A stretch of 64,000 bases of DNA, taken from the NCBI RefSeq assembly GCF_001659605.2, contig NC_035168.2:15004146-15068145 (forward strand), read 5' to 3'. The DNA is from Manihot esculenta (Eukaryota; Streptophyta; Magnoliopsida; Malpighiales; Euphorbiaceae). The translations under genes and the position numbers were made by a program. This document shows, in pieces, positions 1 through 7,466 of the stretch. The notes below the pieces were generated by a model. That model had not been told where the DNA came from, made no database searches, and saw only the letters and a program-made list of their open reading frames with translations. The first letter of the stretch is position 1; the number at the start of each line of letters is the position of its first letter.

Positions 1-2039
1 GCTATGCTATTACATAAACGTCTCTTACTCTTCTTGACTTCTCTATCTACTCAGCACCTGCAAGACTGGGGTTAGGGGAGAGGGGGTGAGCTAAAAAGCC
101 CAGTGAGCAGAAAAATAAAAAAAATAAAAACATTTAATTTAGTTTCACCCTTTTTATGTTTATTATTATTATTATTATTATGATTAAGAACATTTGTTTT
201 AGTTCCTCCATTTTTAGATATATTATTATTCATTTTATTATTATGATTATACTTTTTCTTATACATGCTTTCATGAAATGCATCACATCACAGCTAATCA
301 CATAAAGGATGGTATTGTCACCATTAGTCCTCAACATCTCCAAGTGCCAGGGGCGTAGAATGGGCCTCACTGGTCTTTCTCTTACATAACATAACATAGC
401 ATTCCAAAGTGCCAGGGGCGTAGAATGGGCCTCGCTGGTCTTTCTCTTACATAGTGCCAGGGGCGTAGAATGGGCCTCGCTGGTCTTCCATAACATCTCA
501 TCATAACATAACATCAGAGGACTATGGATCACCCAACAACCATCCACATCAACATCAAAATGTGCAATGCAACATATTCGTGAAATTCTAATGCAAACAT
601 CCTGGAATATTTCATGGCATTGATGATGCATGAGTATGCTATCAGATTCATTCATTTGTTCATTATCAAATTACTTTACTTAGAAACTTAGGGAGTTATC
701 CCACTCACCTGGTGACTGAAGCTTGACAACGTACTCTGAACGACTATCTCACAACCGGGGGTCTCGGTTCCTCGGGTCCGAACCTACACAGGTGGACTCA
801 AATGAGGCACCAAACAACAAGAACATAACTCTAAACATACCCCCAAAAACCTCCTAAAAACACCTCAAAACATCCCTAGAAAACATGCAAGAAAAGGCTG
901 GGAAGGGCACTTTCGGCGGCACCTTCGGCGGCCGGAAGTCCCTCCAGAGCCGAAAGTCAGGCAGGTTCGGCGGCACCTTCGGCGGCCGAAACTCCCAGAC
1001 AGAGACGAAACTCATGCATGTTCGGCAGCACCTTCGGCGGCCGAAAGTCTCGGACAGAGCCGAAACTCCAACTTTCGGGGGCAAGCTTCGGCAGCCTAAA
1101 GCTGCCTCACAAGCCATGTTCGGCGGCCGAAACTCCCTTCGGCTGCCGAACCTGGTTTCTGCCAAGGGCAGAAACTTGGCTCCTCTTGCCTCCAAGTTCC
1201 CCAAACTTCCTAGTCATGCATAAAACTCTTCTACAACACTCATACACAAGCATGCAAGCTCCTAGGGGCCTCAAACTAACTTATACCCCAACTACAACAC
1301 ACAAGCAAGCCACATTGCTCAAGAACATGCACATCAAACCCATAAACATAACATAAACCTCCACAAGCCTACTCATGCATTTCTACCCCATAAATCTACT
1401 CAAAACTTACTTAAAACATGCAAGAGAGGTTGGATCTAAGCTTACCTCTTGAAGATCGAGAGGAAGAACGATCCTAGCTTGGAGGTAGGGAGAAATCCAC
1501 TCTTTGATTTCCAAGCTTCCAAACTTGCTCAAACTTCAAAACTCTTCAAAAACAAGATGTAACTTGTTAAAATCTGAAAGATTTGAGGGAAAACACCTAA
1601 AATGACCATAGGAGGGCTAAAGCTTACCGTCGGCCGAAATGGGAGAGAAAACCTCGCCTGTTTCGGTCACGGGGTCCTTTATAGGGCTGGTTCTGTCACC
1701 TTTCGGCGGCCTAACGTGCCCCCACATCTCATGCATGTTCGGCGGCCGAACATGAGGTTCGGCGGCCGAACCTTGACTTACTCAAACAAGGCTTTCGGAG
1801 GCCTAAAGCGCTCCCAAAACCTTACCATGTTCGGCGGCCGAACTTAACTTTCGGCGGCCGAACCTGGCAAAGCCTCCTTTGGTCTTTTTCATTAAAAACT
1901 CAATTCCTTTTCACTTAAAAGCATAAAATACATTAAAAACATTTCATAAAACATGGTTTTCCCCTTCTAGAGACTTCCGGCATCCGAGATTCCACCGGAC
2001 GGTAGGAATTCCGATACCAGAGTCTAGCTGGGTATTACA
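1..2039 (-). repeat. 3' LTR of Tekay-type Gypsy element A, cut by window start
   Basis: In transcription sense (minus) the LTR begins TGTAATACCC at 2039 and runs out of the window at base 1. It matches the 5' LTR at 14926-16855 base for base apart from seven transitions that I counted by eye and a 108-bp length difference in the motif array (about 910-1060). In sense order it holds a motif array (1699-1860) with TTCGGCGGCCGAA-type palindromes, a TATA box (CTATAAAG, 1677-1683), a splice-donor-like site (GTAAG, 1441-1445), a second palindrome array (905-1155), and three copies of a roughly 45-bp repeat containing GCCAGGGGCGTAGAATGGG (342-488). The side next to 2040 carries the polypurine tract, so this is the 3' LTR. 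Confidence 0.93.
342..488. repeat. Short tandem repeat inside the element A LTR (3 copies)
   Basis: Three units starting at 342, 408 and 453 share AGTGCCAGGGGCGTAGAATG followed by GGCCTC and a CTTACATA tail. The same array recurs in the other copy of this LTR (15266-15415) and in LTR J (62858-63006). Diverged versions occur in LTRs C, D and E. It lies in the part of the LTR bounded by the third donor-like and the TTTGCAG acceptor-like site, so it would be intronic if those sites are used. Reading frames across it are by-products of the repeat. Confidence 0.8.
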
Positions 2040-2147
2040 TTCTCCCCCCCTTAAGAACATTCGTCCCCGAATGTTCACCAAAACAATACATAACATGGCA
2101 AACATATAACATACATACAAAGCACATCAACACATAGGGATCTAACC
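2040..2147 (-). promoter_or_regulatory. Polypurine tract and flanking stem-loop of element A
   Basis: In sense, a purine run CTTAAGGGGGGGAGAA lies directly before the LTR start (2039) and is the expected plus-strand primer for reverse transcription. Just upstream is a perfect inverted repeat at 2055-2076 (arms GAACATTCG and CGAATGTTC, 4-nt loop). The rest, up to the gag-pol stop at 2148, is a short A/C-rich 3' untranslated stretch with no other feature. Confidence 0.8.
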
Positions 2148-2538
2148 TTAAAAGAGCTGAGGGTACTGCTGGAGCATAGACTCCCGTGTCTCCCAAGTGC
2201 ACTCTTCCAAGTTGTGGTGGTTCCACAGGACTTTCACCATCGGGATTTCCTTGTTTCTTAACTTTCTGATCTGCGTGTCTATGATCCGTACTGGCTGTTC
2301 AATATAGGTGAGATCCTCTTGGACCTCCACATCAGGCTCACTAAGAACCTTGCTCGGATCTGACACAAACTTCCTCAACATCGAAACATGGAAAACCGGA
2401 TGGATTCTTGCCATTGAAGCAGGTAAATCTAGCTTGTACGACACATTCCCAATCTTTTGCAAGATTTCAAAGGGTCCGATGTATCGTGGGGCTAGTTTAC
2501 CTTTCTTCCCGAAGCGAACCACTCCCTTCATTGGAGAC
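2148..2538 (-). CDS. pol: C-terminal end of element A gag-pol: GPY/F module and chromodomain
   Basis: This is the 3' part of the A polyprotein, separated from the rest by element B. It opens with the integrase GPY/F module (GKLAPRYIGPFEI) and continues with LPASMARIHPVFHVSMLRK, typical of chromovirus integrase tails. It ends in a chromodomain (DLTYIEQPVRIID, VKVLWNHHNLEECTWE) before the stop at 2148. Chromodomains of chromoviral integrases are known to bias insertion toward methylated-histone chromatin. The frame is continuous with 9713-14315 once B and one copy of the GAGAC target duplication are ignored, so the break comes from the insertion alone and not from decay. Confidence 0.9.
2534..2538. 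repeat. Left target-site duplication of element B (GAGAC)
   Basis: GAGAC directly precedes the B 5' LTR (TGTAAGACC at 2539) and recurs at 9713-9717 directly after the B 3' LTR. A perfect 5-bp duplication is the usual Gypsy integrase signature and fixes both ends of B. Confidence 0.95.
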
Positions 2539-2728
2539 TGTAAGACCCCGCTCGTTCAGACATCGGAATTCCTACCGTCCGGTGGAATCTCGGGTGTCGG
2601 ATCCTCTTTGGGGGGGGTAGAGCAAGGGTAAAGGAAAGGTTTTCTAAAATGTTTTTAAGTGTTTTATGGTTTTAAATAGAAAAGAGTTGAGTTTTTGAAG
2701 AGAAAGACCAAGGAGGCGTTTGCCAGGT

Positions 2729-2914
2729 TCGGCCGCCGAAAGTGAAGTTCGGCCGCCGAACATGTGAAGACTTCGGGAGCGCCTTTAGCCTCCGAAAGTC
2801 TTGTGGGAGCAAGCCAAGGTTCGGCCGCCGAAAGTGAGGTTCGGCTGCCGAACATGCATGAGGTTAGGGGGCACGTTAGGCTGCCGAAGGTTGATGACCA
2901 GGCCACCTATAAAG
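2729..2914 (+). promoter_or_regulatory. U3 promoter of element B: palindrome array plus TATA box
   Basis: Four copies of TTCGGCCGCCGAA or a one-base variant fall in about 125 bp, followed some 55 bp later by CTATAAAG (2907-2914). Transcription would be expected to start roughly 30 bp further on. The motif contains GCCGCC, the core of the plant GCC-box bound by AP2/ERF factors. That link is inference from the sequence core only. The same arrangement is seen in LTRs A, C, E, G, H and J. Confidence 0.65.
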
Positions 2915-2963
2915 AGCCCTCAGATCGGAAATGGGCGAGTTTTCTCCCCATTCTCGAACTCAG

Positions 2964-4544
2964 GTGAGTTTCTGCCCTCCCTTGATTGCTTATGTGTCTT
3001 CTCTTCAAAATCCCTCAAGTTTTCATAAGATCTACCCTTGGTTTGAAGTTTTGAAGCTAAAATAGAAGTTTTGGGAGCTTGGAGCTTTTGGAGCTTGGAT
3101 TCTCCACACCTCCGAGTTAGGGATCGCACCAACCCTCGATCTTCAAGAGGTAAGTGTAGATCTTGGTTTCCCTTGAGTTTTCATAAAGTTTTGAGTAAGT
3201 TTTATGAAGGTTTTATGTTGAAATGGGTAGATATGCATGTTAAGGGTTTATGTGGGTTTTATGCCCAATGTATGTTATGTGATGTTGTGTTGAGGAGTTT
3301 AAGTTAGTTTCTTTGCTCTCTTTGCTTGTGGGAGTGTGTATGCATGCTTGGGAGAGAGTATGTGAGGTTTGGGGTGTTTTGGAAGGTTTTGGAGGCTGGT
3401 GTGCAAAGGCTGAGTTCTGATGAACTCAGGTTCGGCCGCCGAAGGTGGTTTCGGCCGCCGAACGTGCCGTTGGATGCATGGTTTGGCCGCCTAACCTTGC
3501 CCTCGAAAGTTGAGTTGTGGCTTGAAAGCAGACTTTCGGCCGCCGAAGGAAATGTTCGGCCGCCGAAAGTGTCTGACTTTCGTCTCTGGAGAGAGGGTTC
3601 GGCCGCCGAAGGTGCCGCCGAACCTACCCGAGTTTCGTCTCTGGAGGAGACTTTCGGCCGCCGAAGGTGCCGCCGAAAGTGCCTGTCCAGCCTTTTCATG
3701 GCTGTTTTCTATGCATGTTTCAGTGATGTTTAGAGGGGTTTTTGGGGAGTTGCTTATGAGTTGTTAGAATGTGTTTAGTACCTCATGTGAGTCCATCTGT
3801 GTAGGATTGGACCTGAGGAGAGGTGTCTAGCTTCAGTGCTAGTTGACCCTGAGTTTGTTGAGCAGTGGCTTCAGGTGAGTAGAACTAACTTAATCTTTTA
3901 CTTTAAGAAAATCTAATGCCTAAAGCATGCTCATACATCATGTTATGTAATAGGATGTTTGCACTAGTTCACCATGCCCATGCACCATGTTTATATGTTA
4001 TAGGATGATTGCACTAGTTTCACGAAGGTGACGCATTGCATAATGTGCTACGTATATGATGTGATGGGTGGACCAAGGCGACCTCAATAGCCCGCAAGTC
4101 TGTCAATGAGTCTTTGTCAATCGGGCGAGTACATGTAGGAAAGCCCCATGAGAGCTCCTTCGGGGCCAAGTTTTGACAGAGGGAATGTTGGGGTCATGTC
4201 TAACCCTGAGGGGAAGGACGTTACGTGAACCCTCTAAAATCACCCGCAAGAGGAAGAGATTTGCTAGCATGAACTCAAGCGGGGGTGAGATGTTTGTTGT
4301 GATATAATTGTGATATGACGCATTTCACGAATGCATGAATAAGAAGAATATTTGAATTGAATAAAATGTCTTTATAATAAAATACATAAAAAGGGTGGAA
4401 CAATAAAAGGCATAATAATATACCTAAAAATGGAGGAACTAAATCAAATGTTTTTCTCTGTTTCTACTCACTGGGCTCTTGTAGCTCACCCCATTCCCTT
4501 AACCCCAGTTTTGCAGGGCCAGAGTATGTCAAGCCAGAGTAAGT
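2964..4544 (+). promoter_or_regulatory. Splice-like signal series in the B leader
   Basis: Consensus donors stand at 2964, 3150 and 3875, with a further GTAAGT at 4539. Acceptor-like ends are at 3804 and 4516, and a final pyrimidine-rich acceptor ends at 5787, 10 nt before the Gag ATG. The exon-like pieces (for example 3805-3874) are better conserved between the LTR subfamilies than the stretches between them. Splicing of the leader is therefore plausible but rests on motif recognition only. Confidence 0.45.
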
Positions 4545-5319
4545 CAGAAGAACTATGGGATAGAAGAGGTTCAAGCATGGGTTGCCATGTTTGGTTGTAA
4601 TAGCTTAGCTTGTTTTGTTTATGTTTATGTATAAGAGATGCTTGTATGTATATGTTTATGGATATAGTGAACGTTATGTAAGGAAGTTGCTAAAGAGATG
4701 ATATGTTATGTAATGCTATGTATGTTTGTTGCTTGCATAGTTTAGTGGTGGACATGAGCATGATGATATATGGACATGTTAGATGGACTTGATGCATGGT
4801 CCTTATGGATATAAGGGTTATGAATGAATAGAAAGAGTAATGAGCTTAATGTAAAGAGATAGAGCCAAGTTAAGAAAAGTATAGTTATGCCATGTGTTGT
4901 AGCATGAGATGTGTAGAATTGTGCTTTGCCTTGAGTGTTGGTAAATCCCTTTTTGTTATGCATGATCTTGAGAAAATGTTTTAATGTTATGAGTTTTGAA
5001 TGGCCCGTGAGGGAAGAAAGGGTTCCAATCCCTTGACCCAAAGCGGATATGTTTTAAAGCAAGCTTGAAGACCCATCTGGTATGAGGTTCTATGTTTGCA
5101 TGCATAGGTCAAGCTGAGGTAAGGAAAATAAGTTTAAAGGTTTTTATGAGACCAAAGTTTAAGTTTTCAAGCAAAGTTTGATCATGCACGGGATTATACC
5201 TAGAGTTCAGGATGTTTAAAGGCTTACTACGGGTCCCGGCGGCCTTAAGCCGATCTGGATCCTAGTGCCGAGCAGTTTGGGGCCGTTACAAGAGGGGTAC
5301 CGGTTTCCGGGCTGTTACA

Positions 5320-5797
5320 GTTGGTATCAGAGCATAGGGCCTCAAGAGTACGATGTTTTGATGCGAAGATGCTCAGACATCGGAAAGAGGTTGTGCTAGA
5401 TGTTAGGAGGGCAAGCACATTAAGAAAGATTGAGAGTAAGATCATGTCCACTAGGATAGGATGAGGAGTCCTGTCTTGCTTGATGATGTGTAATGCCATG
5501 TGTGATGCATGTGCATTTATGTTGTATTATGGATGTTGATAGTCCCTTAGCTACAAGATGGCATGATATGTACTGATATGAGATGAGCTGAGCGACCAAG
5601 AGTGTCCCTTGGCACAGTTGGTCATGGCATGTTTTGCTATGTTGTAGACTGTAGGTGACAGGTTCATCCATGATATATGTTGCATGAGGGGTCATGTGTT
5701 TATCACATGGACCATAAGATATGATGACATGCTATGTGATGTGATGCTTATGTTTGCCTGTGTGCTTGTGTGCCTGTTGTGTTTCAGACAAGCTGAG
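5320..5797 (+). promoter_or_regulatory. Primer binding site and untranslated leader of element B
   Basis: TGGTATCAGAGC (5322-5333), complementary to the 3' end of plant initiator-Met tRNA, starts 2 nt after the LTR. The remaining 460 bp is non-coding and rich in ATG-containing microsatellite-like sequence. It ends in GTTGTGTTTCAG (5776-5787), a good acceptor-like site just before the Gag start. Confidence 0.85.
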
Positions 5798-6337
5798 ATG
5801 CAAGGTGCTAGGAGCTCTATGGAGTCAAATCCATCTGAGTGGGAAAGTGAGCCTTTTCCCCTTGCAAGGTCAGGTGGAGATGACAGAGCAAGAGACCCTG
5901 AAAGGTCTGTAGAAGTCAGCAGAGAAGTTATGGTGCGGAGGAGGGATGTTAGTCTACAAGTGAACATGGATGAGGAAAGTATGGGAGAGTCTGAAGATGA
6001 CGCCCAGGCTAAGGATTCTAGGATCTCTAGTTCAGGCGAAGTTGAAGTTGATCCCTCCATGCTGAGTACAGCTGCCAAGAGAGGTAGAAAGTGGGGAAGA
6101 GCCAGAACCCCTAAGCAATGGGGCAAGACTAGGAAGGGTAGGCTGTGGAAGAGGTTTAGGCTAGATGTTGAAGATGGTTCGAGTTCTGGCCGAGGTCCTA
6201 CAAGATGTTTGAGGTGCGGAAGGTTGCACAGAGGGCCTTGTCGAGTTGGGACAACGGCATGCTTCAGGTGCGGACAGGAAGGGCACTTCGCACGTGATTG
6301 TCCTACTGCGCCCAGGAGGGTGTGGTCCCAGCAGTGA
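5798..6337 (+). CDS. gag: Capsid-less Gag of element B (179 aa)
   Basis: Start chosen at the ATG opening MQGARSS, which aligns with the [14 protein letters not shown] starts of the other Gags and lies just after the acceptor-like site; the frame itself is open further upstream. The N-terminal 80 residues match other Tekay Gags of this window (ending MGESEDDAQ). They then jump straight to the basic pre-nucleocapsid segment (DSRISSSG, KRGRKWG). The proline/tyrosine-rich linker and the whole capsid region present in A, C and G are missing. At the C-terminus are a short knuckle CLRCGRLHRGPC (CX2CX3HX3C) and a canonical CCHC knuckle CFRCGQEGHFARDC. Known nucleocapsids bind and remodel RNA. A protein lacking capsid cannot by itself build a particle, so a helper Gag is inferred. 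The frame is open and undamaged. Confidence 0.75.
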   Translation: MQGARSSMESNPSEWESEPFPLARSGGDDRARDPERSVEVSREVMVRRRDVSLQVNMDEESMGESEDDAQAKDSRISSSGEVEVDPSMLSTAAKRGRKWGRARTPKQWGKTRKGRLWKRFRLDVEDGSSSGRGPTRCLRCGRLHRGPCRVGTTACFRCGQEGHFARDCPTAPRRVWSQQ

Positions 6338-7428
6338 GCTTTAGGTGCTGTGGCCCAAGCCAGTGTTCCAGGAAGGGGAGCAGACACATCGAACGCAGTG
6401 ATGCCAGGTACGCTCACTTGTTCATGTTCTGATGTGTGTGTTTGTGCTCTAGTGTGTTTCCCTTTTCTGTTGTTGCTCTAGGAGCCCTCAGACGGTTGAA
6501 TTGATAGCTTCTGGGTGTAGAGTGTTCTCTTTGGGTTAGTAGACCGGATAGGATCCATCTGTAGCTGAGATTCAGGCCAGTGTCCGATGAGAGTAGATGC
6601 CTTCCACCCGAGCATGAGGTCCTAGACTTGAGTGTCTGGATGTTAGCCGGGGGATGGATTGGTTCTCTACTTGTGGAGCTGGTGATACTTGCGTCTGCAG
6701 CGCAAGGTGGTTGGGATCGAAATGCAGAGTGGGTCTGAGGTAGGCTTCAGAGGGGACCGTGTAGGATGCCTAGAAGTTTGATGTCAGCTGTCAGGCTCGG
6801 AGAGTGTGTAGGAGTGGTTAGAAGAGAGTTCTAGCTCGGGTTTGTGAGCTGAGCAGGCAGGTCTAGGAACCAGCCTTAGTGCCATAGATAGAGCGAGTGT
6901 TCAGAGGTTCCAGGCTAGTATCAGGTTTACCATCGGTCTGGAAGGTAGAGTTTGGTTTAGAGGTGGTACTTGGTACCAGAACCATTTCTCTTTCCTTACA
7001 GGACGGTACCTGTAAAGTTATAGGAGGAGTGTAGGAGTCGTAGAGTGCTTGGTAGACAGGGGTTTTATCTGACTCAGTACCTCACCCTGGAACGCTCCAG
7101 AGTTGTGAGGGAAAAGAAGGATGAATCCTTGACCCCTTGTAACGACTGTCAGCAGTTAAACAAGGTCACTACCAAGAGCAGGTATTCCCATGCAGGATGG
7201 ATGATCTATTGGGACAGCTAGCAGAGGCTGTTTGTTTTCCAAGATAGATCTGAAATCCGGGTACTACCTGTGAGAGTTAGAATTAGTTTTGGGTTAACAG
7301 TGAGAAGGAGCCAGTTAGTAAAGATGAGAAGATGAAGAGAGAAGAGAAAGGATCAGAGTAGCGCAGCAGAAGCTTGTGGCGTTCAAGTGCAAGTTTGAGG
7401 TTTTGTTTGTTTGTTTGTGTTTTTGTTT
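6338..7428 (+). pseudogene. Decayed pol remnant of element B
   Basis: No long frame. Recognisable pieces include the protease-proximal segment (about 6630-6800) and an RT fragment around 7085-7270 (reading near [10 protein letters not shown], then a fragment like [10 protein letters not shown]), all out of frame with each other. RNase H, integrase and chromodomain are absent. The last part (7290-7370) is A/G-rich and matches the H array internal region on the opposite strand. Confidence 0.75.
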
Positions 7429-7466
7429 GAACATTCGGGGATGAATGTTCTGTAAGGGGGGAAGAA
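7429..7466 (+). promoter_or_regulatory. Stem-loop and polypurine tract of element B
   Basis: An inverted repeat at 7429-7450 (arms GAACATTCG / TGAATGTTC) is followed at once by TGTAAGGGGGGAAGAA and the 3' LTR start at 7467. The arms are the same as in A, G and H although the surrounding pol sequence has decayed. Confidence 0.8.

Larger units (their letters stand above)
2539..5319 (+). repeat. 5' LTR of element B (2781 bp, full length)
   Basis: It begins TGTAAGACCCCGC and ends GGGCTGTTACA, followed by the primer site at 5322. Four TTCGGCCGCCGAA-type palindromes (2729-2853) precede a TATA box at 2907-2914. Donor-like sites are at 2964 (CAG|GTGAGT), 3150 (GAG|GTAAGT) and 3875 (CAG|GTGAGT). Acceptor-like sites end at 3804 (TGTGTAG) and 4516 (TTTTGCAG). 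A second palindrome array lies at 3431-3680. This copy contains the promoter that the 3' LTR has lost. Confidence 0.93.

Noticed and set aside
342..488. Regularly spaced repeats resembling a CRISPR array
   Set aside because: Only three units, unequal spacing, inside a plant LTR; no cas genes. It is an ordinary LTR tandem repeat.
230..655. 141-codon frame over the LTR tandem repeat, repeated at 15155-15580
   Set aside because: Caused by the three-copy 45-bp repeat; the frame is lost in related LTRs.
885..1223. Open frames reading FGGTFGGRKS / RRPKV-type repeats in every LTR
   Set aside because: They arise from the palindrome arrays, occur on both strands and in several frames, and have no start context or family match. 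They are shadows of a nucleotide repeat, not proteins.
4742..5041. 99-codon minus-strand frame in the B LTR (also 9135-9434)
   Set aside because: Identical in both LTR copies simply because the LTRs are identical; opposite to B transcription, no domain, low-complexity composition.
5692..6417. 241-codon minus-strand frame opposite the B Gag
   Set aside because: Antisense shadow of the real Gag frame, which has the zinc knuckles and the family alignment.
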